Shown in pieces: positions 53,108 to 62,393 of a stretch of DNA of 64,000 nt. Each line of letters opens with the position of its first letter. Positions within the stretch are counted from its first letter, which is position 1. The notes under the pieces were generated by a model. The model ran no database searches, was not told the origin of the DNA, and saw nothing but the letters and a program-made list of their open reading frames with translations. This DNA is from Virgisporangium aliadipatigenens. GTDB taxonomy: Bacteria; Actinomycetota; Actinomycetes; Mycobacteriales; Micromonosporaceae. Made by a program: the position numbers and the translations under genes. The DNA lies in the NCBI RefSeq assembly GCF_016863615.1, contig NZ_BOPF01000009.1:1-64000 (forward strand). Reading direction: 5' to 3'.

Positions 53108-53268
53108 CAGACTCACTGTCCCTTCGTTCTCGTGTCCCTCGTGGTGACATCCACAGCGTCGCTCCCGCGTCGGGCGAACGGGCAGAGCCGAAGGTCCCCC
53201 GACGGGTCCCGACGGCACGGGACCGAAGCCTCTGGGCCGGCGCCGCTGGAAGGGCAGACGCTGGTCGC

Positions 53269-54120
53269 ATGAGAAGCAACGAGATCGTCGTGGGCGTCGA
53301 CGGTTCGGCCCGGAGCCGGGTGGCGCTGCGCTTCGCGGCCGCCGAGGCGGATCGCCACGACGCCGCCCTGCGCGTGGTCGCCGCCTACGAGATCGACGCC
53401 CGCGCGGAACGGTTCGGCCCGGTCCGGTCGCTGGTGCGCGAGCGGTACGTGGGCATCGTCGACGAGGCGCTGCGCGAGGTCGCGAACATGGTGCCCGAGG
53501 TCGTCGCGTCCGGCGCCGCGCTGGAGGGCGTTCCGGGACGGGTGCTCGTGGACGCGGCCGACGGTGCGCGGCTGCTGGTCGTCGGCAACCGCGGGCTCGG
53601 CGGATTCGCCGGGCTGCTGCTCGGTTCGGTGGGCGGGTACGTGGCGACGCACGCGCGGGTGCCGGTGATCGTGGTGCGCGGCGGGTCCGACACCGCCGGC
53701 GGGGCCGTCGTCGCCGGGCTGGATCTGTCCACGAGAGACAGTGCGGTGCTGGAGGCGGCGTTCGCGGAGGCGGGGGTGCGCGGGACCGGACTGGTCGCGG
53801 TGCACGCCTATCCGATGCCGGTGACGGCGTGGAGCGCGGCTTTCGCGGCGGTGCCGTTCGACCCGGCGGAGGTGCGCGAGGCGGCCGTCGAGGAGGTGGA
53901 GACGGCTCTCGCGCCGTGGCGGGAGAAGTACCCGCGCGTGCCGGTCGAGGTGGTGGTCGGCGGCGGGAGCGCGGCGCGCCTGCTGGTGGACCGGTCGCAC
54001 GGCGCGGGGCTGGTCGTCGTCGGTTCGCGCGGGCACGGGGTGACGGCCGGGACGCTGCTCGGCTCGGTGGGGCTGCAGCTGTTGCACCACGCCGACAGCC
54101 CGGTGCTGATCGCCCACTAG
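53269..54120 (+). CDS. Tandem universal stress protein
   Basis: A 283-aa protein with two Usp domains. The first has IVVGVDGSARSRVAL and the nucleotide-binding LLVVGNRGLGGFAGLLLGSVGGYVATHARVPVIVV; the second ends VVVGSRGHGVTAGTLLGSVGLQLLHHADSPVLIAH. Both G-x2-G-x9-G(S/T) ATP motifs are intact. Likely induced by hypoxia or stationary phase, as is common in actinobacteria. Confidence 0.92.
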   Translation: MRSNEIVVGVDGSARSRVALRFAAAEADRHDAALRVVAAYEIDARAERFGPVRSLVRERYVGIVDEALREVANMVPEVVASGAALEGVPGRVLVDAADGARLLVVGNRGLGGFAGLLLGSVGGYVATHARVPVIVVRGGSDTAGGAVVAGLDLSTRDSAVLEAAFAEAGVRGTGLVAVHAYPMPVTAWSAAFAAVPFDPAEVREAAVEEVETALAPWREKYPRVPVEVVVGGGSAARLLVDRSHGAGLVVVGSRGHGVTAGTLLGSVGLQLLHHADSPVLIAH

Positions 54121-54129
54121 AGCACAGGG

Positions 54130-54163
54130 GCGGCGGCCGCGAGCCTCCCCACGCGGCCGCCGC
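54130..54163. terminator. Bidirectional terminator between convergent genes
   Basis: GCGGCGGCCGCG (54130-54141) pairs perfectly with CGCGGCCGCCGC (54152-54163) across 10 bases, between the stress-protein stop and the stop of the large minus-strand gene. Confidence 0.8.
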
Positions 54164-54181
54164 TGTCCTGCGGTGTGCTGA

Positions 54182-57100
54182 CTAGAGGGTCATCGGCTCG
54201 AGCCAGATGTTGCGGTAGCGCACGTTCGCGCCGGCGTCACCGTGGTCCTGCAGCCGGAGCGGGCCGGCCGTCGGGCCCTCGGCGGCGCCGCCGCCCGTGG
54301 AGCCGTCGATCTCGACCCAGTCGTGCACGACGACGCCGTTCCAGACGACGGTGGTGCGGGCGTTCTCCGTCTTCGTGGTGCCGTTGTAGCGGGGCGCGCG
54401 GAACAGGATCTCGTACGTCTGCCACGTTTCCGGTGCGGTCGAACGGTTCGAGTCCGGCGCGCGCTTCTGGTAGAAGCCGCCGCACTCGTCGTTGGCCGGG
54501 GTGGTGTCGCCGTACGAGTCGAGGATCTGCAACTCGTAGCGGTCCTGGAGGTAGACGCCGCTGTTGCCGCGGGCCTGCCCGGTCACGTCCGCCGGCAGCT
54601 GCGGAATCTTGAACTCCACGTGCACCCGGAAGTCGCCGAAGCTCTGCCGCGTGCGCAGGTCGCCACCGAGCACCTCGGCCGAACCGTCGGAGATCGGCCA
54701 CGTCGACGCCGACCCGTTGGTGTGCTGCCAGTCGGCGAGGCTGGTGCCGTCGAAGAGCACCTGCCGGTTGGCGGCACCGCTGCCGTACACCTCGAACTCG
54801 TAGATGCGCGCCGCCCCGTTGGTGTCCTGCGCCGGGGTGGTGATGTTCAGCCGCACGTATCGCGCCGTGACGGCGTTCACCGGGTGGTTGGTGCTGTTGG
54901 CGGTGTTGCCGGTGACCGTCGCGACGGTGTTCCACGTGCTGCCGTCGGTGCTGACCGCGATGGAGAAGTCGCGGGTGTTCCAGGTGGCCGTCTCACCACC
55001 GGCGCCGGCGTGCTGCACGGCGAACCGGCTCACCGAACGGTTGGAGCCGAGGTCGACCTGCAGCCACTTGGTCGTTCCCGCGGAGCACCACTTGTCGGTG
55101 TTGCCGCCGGAGATGGTGCCGTTGAACGCCTTCGACGGCCCCTCGGCTGCCGCGCACGAACTGTCCGATGTGGACCGTGCGCCGAGGGCGATGTTGGCCG
55201 CCGGTGGTGTCCCGTCCGAGCCGTACGCCTCGAACTCGTAGATGCGCGCGGCGGTGTTGCCGTCGGACGACGGGGTGGTGATGTTCAGTCGTAGGTAGCG
55301 GGCCTGGGTGGCGGTGAAGTCGTGCGTGGTGGTCGAGGCGGTGTTGCCGCTGACCGTGGCGACCGTGCTCCACGTGGAGCCGTTCGTGCTGGCCTGCAGC
55401 GTGAAGTCCCGCGTGTTCCAGGACGTCTGTTCGGCGCCGGCACCGGCGTGCTTGAGCACGATGCGGTTGACCTGCTTGGTGGCGCCGAGATCGACCTGCA
55501 GCCACTTCGTGCCGCCGGTGGAGCACCACTTGTCGAGGTTGCCCGAGGTGACGGTGCCGTTGAACGCCCGGCCCGGGCTCTCGGCCGCCGCGCACGAGGA
55601 GTCCGCCGACGCGGCCCCGCCGAGCGCGAGGTTGGTCGGCGCCGGGGCACCCGGGATGGAGTTCAGCGTGTACCACGCCTCGGTGCTCCACAGCGACTGG
55701 CCGCTGCTCGAGGAGAACGGCTTCGGCGAACGGATGTACACGACCCGGCCGGCCTGCAGGCCGTTGATGACGAGCGTGACCTTCTTGCCGTCGGCCGACA
55801 CGGTGGCCGAGGAGACGCCGAGGGTCTGCTCGTCGATCTTCGGGCCGCCGTAGGCCGCGGTCGGCGTGTAGCGCCACTGCTTGACGGTGAACTTCGCGGC
55901 GAGCCCGCTGATCGTGTCGGCCGACAGCGGCTGGGTGTACTCGATCTCAAAGCCGTTCGGCTTGGCGCGCATCGCGAGCATGTCGAACGGCGTCGTCCCG
56001 TTGGGGGTCAGCTTCTGCAGGCCGAACTGGAGCTTGCCGGCCTGGCCCCAGTTGCCGTCGGCGCCGAGGCCGCCCGCGTAGATCGCCCCGTCGGGGCCGA
56101 GCGCCAGCTTGGTGAGCCCGGCCTCCATGCCCTGCGTCATCCGGAACAGCGCGCCCTGGTCCTGCCCGTTCACCTGCTCCAGGAACGCCCGCTGGATGCC
56201 GCCGTAGGTGACGTCGGAGATGAGCGTCTGCCCGGCGTAGGGGCCGTTGTTGACCAGCAGCGGCGTGCTGGGCGAGTTGGCGATCTCGTTCTGCGGCATC
56301 CACAGCACCGGTGCGGTGACCGGCCGGTCGTCGAACGGCCCGACCGGGTTGGTGTAGTGGTTGAAGAAGCGGCCCTGCTTGATACGCAGCAGCTTCGAGG
56401 AGGGCAGCCAGCCGCCCTGGTTGTCGGTGACGTAGATGTCGCCGTCGGCGCCCCAGCCGATGCCGTGCGGGGTGCGCAGGCCGCCGGCGAGGTAGGTGAC
56501 GGCGCCGGTGCTGCGTTCCACCCGGATGGTGGTGCCGCGGTTGGGCGAGCCCTGCGGGTCGGTGGTGGCGCCGCCGAGGTTGATGCTGACGGAGAGGTTC
56601 AGGTAGAAGTAACCGTCCTTGTAGAGCAGGCCGAAGCCGAACTCGTGGAAGTTGCCGTCGAACGGCCACGTCGCCACGGTGCGCTTGCGGTCCAGGGAGC
56701 CGTCGCCGTTGCTGTCGGTCAGCTCGCTCAGTTGCTGTTTCTCGCTGACGTAGACGATCCCGTCGACGATCTTGAGCCCCATGGGTTCGCGCAGGCCGGT
56801 GGCGACCCGGGTGCGTGTCACGTTGCCGGGCGAGGTGTTGCCGGTGACGTTCCCGAGAATCCAGACCTCGCCGGCGATCTGGTCGCTCTTGCCCCACGTG
56901 GAGATCGCGAGACGGCCGTCGGGGAAGAAGTCCATGCCCGTGACCTGCGGCTCGAAGCCGGACGGGCGCAGGTTGGTGAGGTTGTAGCCGGGGTTGACGC
57001 CGGTCAGCGGGAGGCCGTCGCCGGGTGAGTCGCCGGTGGCCTCGCACTCCTTGCGACCGGGCGCGGTGACGCGCACGACGCCGGCGTCGGTGCTGAGCAC

Positions 57101-57625
57101 CGAGTTGGGGACGGTGACGAAGCCCGAGGTGCCGGGCGGCTGCCACTGGAGGGTCAGCTGCTGGCCGCCGGTGGCCTCGAAGAAGTCGATGCGCAGCGCG
57201 TGGGGGCCGGTGGTGAGGGCGATCGCGCCGTCCTTGGACGAGACGCCGTGCAGCCCGTCGTGGTCGATGACGAGCTGGTCGTCGATGAGCAGGCGCGAGC
57301 CGTCGTCGCTGGAGAGCCGGAACGTGTAGGTGCCGGCGGTGGAGATGTTCACGTAGCCGAGGGCCTGCGCGGCGAAGTTGTCCTCGATGCCGAACTGGGT
57401 GGCGCTGTTCCAGTCCACTGTGGACATAAGTTTGTCCACATTTGGCGTTTGTCCGGGCTTGAGGGTGCAGAGCTTACTGAGGCTCTGCTGGAGGTCGAAG
57501 ACACGCAGCGTGACGCCGGGCTCCTGGGGCGGGATCGCGGCTTTGGCGGGGGCCGGTGCGGTCGCGGCAACGGCCGCGAGCACGAGTGCGGTCGCCGTGA
57601 AGGCACGGCGATGCCAGCGGTTCAT
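54182..57625 (-). CDS. Giant secreted protein: PA14, PQQ-type propeller, two F5/8 domains, DUF1080
   Basis: A 1147-aa exported protein. ATG 57625 (AGGAG 8 bases before) starts a signal peptide ending near APAKA. In order: PA14-like domain (about 40-165, TAGTYTFRLSSDDGSRLLID); a sorbosone/glucose-dehydrogenase-like beta-propeller (about 195-520, GLREPMGLKIVDGIVYVS, GIGWGADGDIYVTDNQGGW); a sandwich region; two ~130-aa F5/8 (discoidin) repeats, both with NxDKWCSxGxTKWLQVDLG; and a C-terminal DUF1080/3-keto-disaccharide-hydrolase-like domain (LFDGTSLADWQHTNG...NSGVYLQDRYELQILDSYGD). It probably binds and processes surface polysaccharide. Transcribed alone, divergent from the Ebo-type operon. Confidence 0.88.
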   Translation of the reverse strand: MNRWHRRAFTATALVLAAVAATAPAPAKAAIPPQEPGVTLRVFDLQQSLSKLCTLKPGQTPNVDKLMSTVDWNSATQFGIEDNFAAQALGYVNISTAGTYTFRLSSDDGSRLLIDDQLVIDHDGLHGVSSKDGAIALTTGPHALRIDFFEATGGQQLTLQWQPPGTSGFVTVPNSVLSTDAGVVRVTAPGRKECEATGDSPGDGLPLTGVNPGYNLTNLRPSGFEPQVTGMDFFPDGRLAISTWGKSDQIAGEVWILGNVTGNTSPGNVTRTRVATGLREPMGLKIVDGIVYVSEKQQLSELTDSNGDGSLDRKRTVATWPFDGNFHEFGFGLLYKDGYFYLNLSVSINLGGATTDPQGSPNRGTTIRVERSTGAVTYLAGGLRTPHGIGWGADGDIYVTDNQGGWLPSSKLLRIKQGRFFNHYTNPVGPFDDRPVTAPVLWMPQNEIANSPSTPLLVNNGPYAGQTLISDVTYGGIQRAFLEQVNGQDQGALFRMTQGMEAGLTKLALGPDGAIYAGGLGADGNWGQAGKLQFGLQKLTPNGTTPFDMLAMRAKPNGFEIEYTQPLSADTISGLAAKFTVKQWRYTPTAAYGGPKIDEQTLGVSSATVSADGKKVTLVINGLQAGRVVYIRSPKPFSSSSGQSLWSTEAWYTLNSIPGAPAPTNLALGGAASADSSCAAAESPGRAFNGTVTSGNLDKWCSTGGTKWLQVDLGATKQVNRIVLKHAGAGAEQTSWNTRDFTLQASTNGSTWSTVATVSGNTASTTTHDFTATQARYLRLNITTPSSDGNTAARIYEFEAYGSDGTPPAANIALGARSTSDSSCAAAEGPSKAFNGTISGGNTDKWCSAGTTKWLQVDLGSNRSVSRFAVQHAGAGGETATWNTRDFSIAVSTDGSTWNTVATVTGNTANSTNHPVNAVTARYVRLNITTPAQDTNGAARIYEFEVYGSGAANRQVLFDGTSLADWQHTNGSASTWPISDGSAEVLGGDLRTRQSFGDFRVHVEFKIPQLPADVTGQARGNSGVYLQDRYELQILDSYGDTTPANDECGGFYQKRAPDSNRSTAPETWQTYEILFRAPRYNGTTKTENARTTVVWNGVVVHDWVEIDGSTGGGAAEGPTAGPLRLQDHGDAGANVRYRNIWLEPMTL
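57413..57425. repeat. Copy of dispersed palindrome GTCCACTGTGGAC
   Basis: Perfect copy; minus-strand frame reads Ser-Thr-Val-Asp in the PA14 region of the large secreted protein. A half-like TGTCCACATTT follows at 57433-57443. Confidence 0.85.
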
Positions 57626-57713
57626 GGGCATGACTCCTGGCGGTGAAGGGGTGGTAGACCGTCGACTCCGCCGAAAAGTCACGGGCTGTGATGCCAGAGA
57701 GTAGGGATCGCAT

Positions 57714-57729
57714 GGTATCGATGTCTACC
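57714..57729. promoter_or_regulatory. Interrupted inverted repeat GGTA-N8-TACC in the divergent promoter region
   Basis: Read on the minus strand it is GGTAGACATCGATACC. The centre of the hairpin at 57838-57878 reads GGTAGACGCCGACTACC, closely alike. The two copies sit between the large secreted gene and the Ebo-type operon and might bind one regulator. Confidence 0.35.
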
Positions 57730-57837
57730 CCCCTTTCGGATGTTCCAAGCAAAAGTTCTGGCGATCCATATAGAAGTTCGTGCCCGCGCGCTCTTTCTTT
57801 TCGCCCCTGGCCCGTCTAGCGTCCTGCACTACCAACC

Positions 57838-57878
57838 TCGTGACGGTGAGGTAGACGCCGACTACCCCACCGTCACGA
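57838..57878 (+). promoter_or_regulatory. Long leader hairpin before the Ebo-type operon
   Basis: TCGTGACGGTG (57838-57848) pairs with CACCGTCACGA (57868-57878); after one A-C mismatch GGTAG (57850-57854) pairs with CTACC (57862-57866), leaving a 7-base loop. Sixteen pairs in total, 33 bases before the first start codon. An extra CACTACC at 57828-57834 could pair with GGTAG instead, so two alternative folds exist. It may be an RNA switch, an attenuator or a DNA operator. Confidence 0.65.
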
Positions 57879-57911
57879 CGGGTTCCCCGTGCACCAGAAA
57901 GGGGGCCAGGG

Positions 57912-59033
57912 ATGACAGCCGAAAAAACCGGGGTGTGGTTCCTCGGAGCCCGCGGATCGGTGGCCACCACCGCCACGGTCGGGGCGCTCGCCCTACGCGC
58001 CCGACTGATCGACCCCATCGGATGCGTCACCGAGCTACCACCGCTACGCAGTCCCGCACTACCCGGCTGGTCGGACCTGGTCCTCGGGGGCCATGACCTG
58101 GACACCACCCCGCTACCGAAGAAGGCCGACGCGCTCGCCGCCGCCGGGGTCCTGCCCGCCCGGGTGGCCACCGCCGTCGCCGACGAGCTGTCCGCGGTCG
58201 AGGAGGAACTGCGCCCGCTCCCCCACGCCGCGACGCAGTCGCAGCTCGTCGAGGCGATCGAGGCCGATCTGCGGTCGTTCCGTCAGCGTCATTCGGTCGA
58301 ACGACTCGTAGTGGTCAACGTGGCCACCACCGAGCCCGTGCCGTCGTGGTTACCCGAGCACGACGACCCGTCCCGGCTGCTGCACGATCCGCTTCCGCCC
58401 AGCGCGCTGGCCGCCTACGCCGCGTTCCGGGCGGGAGCGTCCTATGTGGACTTCACCCCCTCGACCGGCGCCCGCCTGCCCGCGCTCGACGCCCTGGCAC
58501 ACCGCGTCGGGGTGCCGTACGCCGGCCACGACGGCAAGACCGGCGAGACCCTGGTCAAGTCGGTGCTGGCGCCGATGTTCGCCCTGCGGGCGCTGCGCGT
58601 GCACTCCTGGTCCGGGCTCAACCTGCTCGGCGGCGGCGACGGCGCCAACCTCGCCGACCCGGGTGCCAACGCCGCCAAGGTGGCCAGCAAACAGCGCGTG
58701 CTGCAGGACTCGCTCGGCTACGCGCCGCAGGGCACCAGCCGCATCGACTACGTGCCCGAACTGGGCGACTTCAAGACGGCGTGGGACCTCATCTCGTTCA
58801 GCGGCTTCATGGGAACGGCGATGCGGATGGAGTTCACCTGGCACGGGTGCGACTCGGCGCTGGCCGCCCCGCTGGTGCTCGACCTGGCGCGGATCACCGC
58901 CGCCGCGCACCGGGCCGGGCGGGTCGGCCCGCTGCCGGAGCTGGGCTTCTTCTTCAAGGACCCGCTCGGCGACGGCCCTTCCGACCTCTCCTCGCAGTGG
59001 GACCGGCTCGTGACTTTTGTAGGAACGTTGTGA
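57912..59033 (+). CDS. Inositol-3-phosphate-synthase-like protein, first gene of the Ebo-type operon
   Basis: A 373-aa NAD-dependent synthase-like protein. N-terminal GVWFLGARGSVATTATVGAL is the dinucleotide fold; GHDGKTGETLVKSVLAPMF and GLNLLGGGDGANLADPGANAAKVASKQRVL match the MIPS core. Primary-metabolism MIPS genes normally stand apart, so this is probably a specialised member making an inositol-like or cyclitol precursor. GGGGGCCAGGG precedes ATG 57912. The next gene starts within its stop (GTGA). Confidence 0.85.
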   Translation: MTAEKTGVWFLGARGSVATTATVGALALRARLIDPIGCVTELPPLRSPALPGWSDLVLGGHDLDTTPLPKKADALAAAGVLPARVATAVADELSAVEEELRPLPHAATQSQLVEAIEADLRSFRQRHSVERLVVVNVATTEPVPSWLPEHDDPSRLLHDPLPPSALAAYAAFRAGASYVDFTPSTGARLPALDALAHRVGVPYAGHDGKTGETLVKSVLAPMFALRALRVHSWSGLNLLGGGDGANLADPGANAAKVASKQRVLQDSLGYAPQGTSRIDYVPELGDFKTAWDLISFSGFMGTAMRMEFTWHGCDSALAAPLVLDLARITAAAHRAGRVGPLPELGFFFKDPLGDGPSDLSSQWDRLVTFVGTL

Positions 59034-60013
59034 ACGCTCTCTTCGAGTTGGTGCGGGCGCCCGCCGCACTGTCGGTGCCCGGTGACGTGATCGCCGGCGC
59101 GGTCGCCGCGGGAGTTCCCGTACGGCACGCCGTCGGGCTCTCCGCCGCGTCGGTCTGCCTCTACTGGGCCGGCATGGCCGCCAACGACTGGGCCGACCGC
59201 CACGTCGACGCCGTCGAACGCCCGCACCGGCCGATCCCCTCCGGGCGGGTGTCGCCGGAGGCCGCGTTCGGCGTCGCCGCCGGGCTCACGGCCGCCGGTG
59301 TGGCCCTCGCCGGGGCCGCCGGCGGCAAGCGCGCCCTCGCCGTGGCCGTGCCGCTCGCCGCCACCGTCTGGACCTACGACCTCGCCGCGAAGAACGGTCC
59401 CGCCGGCCCCCTGGCGATGGCCACCTGCCGCGCGCTCGACGTGCTCCTGGGCGCCAGCACGGGACGGCCGGCGCGCGCCCTGCCCGCGGCGCTCACCGTC
59501 GGCGTGCACACCTACACCGTCACCGCCCTGTCCCGGCACGAGGTCGCCGCGCCGCTGCCGCCGCCCACGCGCGAACGCGCCGTCCGCGACGTCGCGCGCC
59601 GTACCCGCGCCACGACGGGGATCGTGGCGGGCACGGTCGCCGCCGGAGCCCTGGCCGCCGCGGCGACCCGCGCGCTCACCTCCCCCGCCCCGGCACGTGC
59701 GAAGAGCCCGCGGAGGCGTTCGCTGAGCGGTCTGGCCCGCTCCGTCCTCGGTGGACGGTCGCCGGTCGGGACGGTCGCGGTGGCCGCCGCGCTGGCCGCC
59801 GGCTACGCGGTCCGCTACGGCAAGGCGCAGCAGCGCGTGCTCGCCGACCCGCAGGCGCCCCGGGTGCGTTCGGCCGTGGGCGCCGGCATCACCTCCCTGC
59901 CGGCCCTGCAGGGAGCACTGACCGCCCGCGCCGGTGCGCCACTGGCCGGCCTCGCCGTCGCGCTCGCCGCCCCGGCGGGCCGGATCCTCGCCCGGCTCGT
60001 CTCCCCCACCTGA
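59030..60013 (+). CDS. eboC: UbiA-like membrane prenyltransferase EboC
   Basis: A 327-aa membrane protein of the UbiA superfamily. The first Asp-rich motif is WAGMAANDWADRHVDAVERPHRPIPSG (N-D-x2-D-x3-D), and a weaker second motif follows (VWTYDLAAKN). About eight hydrophobic segments, with a basic cytosolic insert near 215-245. EboC is proposed to attach a lipid-like prenyl group or to help move a precursor across the membrane. GTG start overlaps the MIPS-like gene. Confidence 0.85.
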   Translation: MNALFELVRAPAALSVPGDVIAGAVAAGVPVRHAVGLSAASVCLYWAGMAANDWADRHVDAVERPHRPIPSGRVSPEAAFGVAAGLTAAGVALAGAAGGKRALAVAVPLAATVWTYDLAAKNGPAGPLAMATCRALDVLLGASTGRPARALPAALTVGVHTYTVTALSRHEVAAPLPPPTRERAVRDVARRTRATTGIVAGTVAAGALAAAATRALTSPAPARAKSPRRRSLSGLARSVLGGRSPVGTVAVAAALAAGYAVRYGKAQQRVLADPQAPRVRSAVGAGITSLPALQGALTARAGAPLAGLAVALAAPAGRILARLVSPT

Positions 60014-60026
60014 GGAGGTTCCCCCG

Positions 60027-60872
60027 ATGCTGCGCTACGGCTACGGCACCAACGGTTTCGCCAACCACCGCCTGCCCGACGCGCTCCGGGTCATCGCCGA
60101 CCTCGGCTACTCCGGCGTGGCGCTCACGCTCGACCACGACCACCTGGACCCGTTCGCCCCGGGACTGGCGCGGGAGGTGGCGCAGACGGGCGACCTGCTG
60201 CGCGAGACCGGACTGGCCGTCGTCATCGAGACCGGCGCCCGCTACCTGCTGGACCCGTGGCGCAAGCACGCGCCGACGTTCCTGCACGAGGAACGGGCGC
60301 GCCGGGTGGACTTCCTGCGCCGGGCCGTCGCGATCGGCGCCGACCTCGGGGCCGAGGCGGTCTCCTGCTGGGCCGGCGTGCGGCCGCCCGACGTGCCGCC
60401 CGAGACGGCGTGGCCGCGCCTGATCGACGGCCTCGCCGAGGTGCTGGCCGCCGCGGAGCGGGTGGGCGTGCCGATCGGGTTCGAGCCGGAGCCGGGCATG
60501 CTCGTCGCCGACGTGGCCGACTGGCACCGGCTGCGCGCCGCACTCGGCGAACCGCCGGGGCTCGGCCTCACCCTCGACATCGGGCACTGCCGCTGCCTCG
60601 AGCCCCTGGACGTCCCACAGGTGGTGGCCGCCGTCGCGCCTTACCTGGTCAACGTGCAGATCGACGACATGCGCCGGCACGTGCACGAACATCTGGAGTT
60701 CGGCGACGGCGAGATCGACTTCCCGCCGGTGCTGGCCGCCCTGGCCGACGGCGGCTACCGCGGCCTGGTGGCGGTCGAACTCCCCCGCCACTCGCATGCC
60801 GCCCCGGACGTCGCCCGCCGGTCGCTGGAGTTCCTGAAGGCGGCCGAGGCGCGGGTGGAGATCGCCGCATGA
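60027..60872 (+). CDS. Sugar phosphate isomerase/epimerase (TIM barrel)
   Basis: A 281-aa xylose-isomerase-like TIM barrel. Metal ligands can be placed at the Glu in IGFEPEPGML, the Asp and His in LTLDIGHCRCL, His in QIDDMRRHVHEHLEFGDGEIDF, and a final Glu in VAVELPRH. GAGGAGG (60012-60018) precedes ATG 60027. It overlaps EboA as ATGA. Likely substrate: a cyclitol or sugar made by the first enzyme. Confidence 0.88.
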   Translation: MLRYGYGTNGFANHRLPDALRVIADLGYSGVALTLDHDHLDPFAPGLAREVAQTGDLLRETGLAVVIETGARYLLDPWRKHAPTFLHEERARRVDFLRRAVAIGADLGAEAVSCWAGVRPPDVPPETAWPRLIDGLAEVLAAAERVGVPIGFEPEPGMLVADVADWHRLRAALGEPPGLGLTLDIGHCRCLEPLDVPQVVAAVAPYLVNVQIDDMRRHVHEHLEFGDGEIDFPPVLAALADGGYRGLVAVELPRHSHAAPDVARRSLEFLKAAEARVEIAA

Positions 60873-61474
60873 CCCCCGACGACCTGCGGGCGGGACTGCT
60901 CGGGCATCCGAAGTGGGACTGGCTGGTGGCCGCCGAGGCGCACGTGCGGGCCGACCCCGACGCCGTCGCGACGCTGTTCGCCCGCGCCGAACGCACCCTC
61001 GGCCGCGACCCGCTACCCGGCCGTCCACAGTGGACCAGCGGCCGGGCCGGACGCGCACTGCTGCTCGTGGCCCTCGCCCGCACGCCCGACCGGGTCGACC
61101 GCATCACCACCGTGTACACCCAGGGCGACACCGCCGAACGGATCGCCGTCCTGCAGGCGCTGCCCATGCTGCCGATCGGCGCGGCGGCGGCCCCGCTGCT
61201 GCACGACGCCCTGCGCACGAACGACGCCCGCCTGGTCGCCGCCGCACTCGGCCCGTACGCCGCGCACCTGGACCAGCCGTCCTGGCGGCAGGGCGTCGTC
61301 AAATGCGTGTTCATGGGCATCCCGTTGGACGCGGTCGACCGCCTCGACGAGCGGGCTGACGCGGGGCTCGCCGCGATGCTCGCGGCCCTGGCGGAGGAAC
61401 GCACCGCCGCCGGCCGTGCCGTCCCGGACGACGCGCTCGCCCTGCTGCACCGGCTCACCGAGAGCGCTTCCTGA
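60869..61474 (+). CDS. eboA: EboA-family protein
   Basis: A 201-aa helical protein with HEAT-like spacing (RAGRALLLVALARTPDRVDRITTVYTQGDTAERIAVLQALPMLPIG...KCVFMGIPLDAVDRLDERADAGLAAML), as in EboA of ebo clusters. No catalytic motif; probably a scaffold. Contains a palindrome copy in a non-STVD frame. Confidence 0.85.
   Translation: MTPDDLRAGLLGHPKWDWLVAAEAHVRADPDAVATLFARAERTLGRDPLPGRPQWTSGRAGRALLLVALARTPDRVDRITTVYTQGDTAERIAVLQALPMLPIGAAAAPLLHDALRTNDARLVAAALGPYAAHLDQPSWRQGVVKCVFMGIPLDAVDRLDERADAGLAAMLAALAEERTAAGRAVPDDALALLHRLTESAS
61023..61035. repeat. Copy of dispersed palindrome GTCCACAGTGGAC
   Basis: Perfect copy inside the EboA gene, read here as Pro-Gln-Trp-Thr rather than Ser-Thr-Val-Asp, so the DNA word is kept across reading frames. 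Confidence 0.85.
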
Positions 61475-61541
61475 GAGCAGCAAGGAGCGCAGCTTGCGAG
61501 CACCGCCGTCGCGAACAACCGCCACAGAGGAGGCGACTGCC

Positions 61542-62393
61542 ATGCGCGTCTTCGACCCGCACATCCACATGACCTCACGCACCACCGACGACTACCGCAA
61601 CATGGCCGCCGCCGGCGTGCGCGCCGTGCTCGAACCGGCGTTCTGGCTCGGGCAGCCGCGCACCAACCCCGGCTCGTTCGCCGACTACTTCGACTCGCTC
61701 ATCGGCTGGGAGCCGTACCGGGCCGCGCAGTTCGGGATCAGGCACCACTCCGCCATCTCGCTGAACCCGAAGGAGGCCAACGACCCGCGCTGCCGCGCCG
61801 TGCTGGACCTCATCCCGCGCTACCTCGACAAGGACGGCGTCGTGGCGGTCGGCGAGATCGGCTACGACTCGATGACCCCGGTCGAGGACACCGTGTTCGC
61901 CGCACAGCTGGCCCTGGCGCGCAGCTACGGCCTGCCCGCACTGGTGCACACGCCGCACCGGGACAAGGCCGTCGGCACGAAGCGCACGCTCGACGTGGTC
62001 GCCGAGTCCGGCATCGACCCCGGCTGGGTGCTCGTCGACCACCTCAACGAGGTGACCGTGCGACAGGTGCGCGACTCCGGCTGCTGGACGGGGTTCTCCA
62101 TCTATCCGGAGACGAAGATGTCGCCGGATCGCATGGTGGCCATCCTCAAGGAGTACGGCCCCGAACGGGTGCTGGTGAACTCGGCCGCCGACTGGGGACA
62201 CTCCGACCCGCTGCTGACCGTCGTCACCGGCAACGCCATGCTGGCGGCCGGGTTCAGCGAGGACGACGTGGACCTGGTGCTGTGGCGCAATCCCGTGGAG
62301 TTCTACGGGCAGTCGGGGAAGCTGGACCTCTCCGACGTGCCGAAGCCGGAGGGCACCTTCGCCGGGAGTTCGATCGCGCGGGGCGGCAGCTGA
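61542..62393 (+). CDS. TatD-family metal hydrolase of the Ebo-type operon
   Basis: A 283-aa TIM-barrel amidohydrolase: FDPHIHM (metal HxH), AVGEIGYD (Glu), LVHTPHRDK and VDHLNE (His), and VNSAADWGHSD (catalytic-type Asp). GAGGAGG precedes ATG 61542. TatD hydrolases are regular members of ebo clusters (EboB position). Its stop overlaps the next start as TGATG. Confidence 0.88.
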   Translation: MRVFDPHIHMTSRTTDDYRNMAAAGVRAVLEPAFWLGQPRTNPGSFADYFDSLIGWEPYRAAQFGIRHHSAISLNPKEANDPRCRAVLDLIPRYLDKDGVVAVGEIGYDSMTPVEDTVFAAQLALARSYGLPALVHTPHRDKAVGTKRTLDVVAESGIDPGWVLVDHLNEVTVRQVRDSGCWTGFSIYPETKMSPDRMVAILKEYGPERVLVNSAADWGHSDPLLTVVTGNAMLAAGFSEDDVDLVLWRNPVEFYGQSGKLDLSDVPKPEGTFAGSSIARGGS

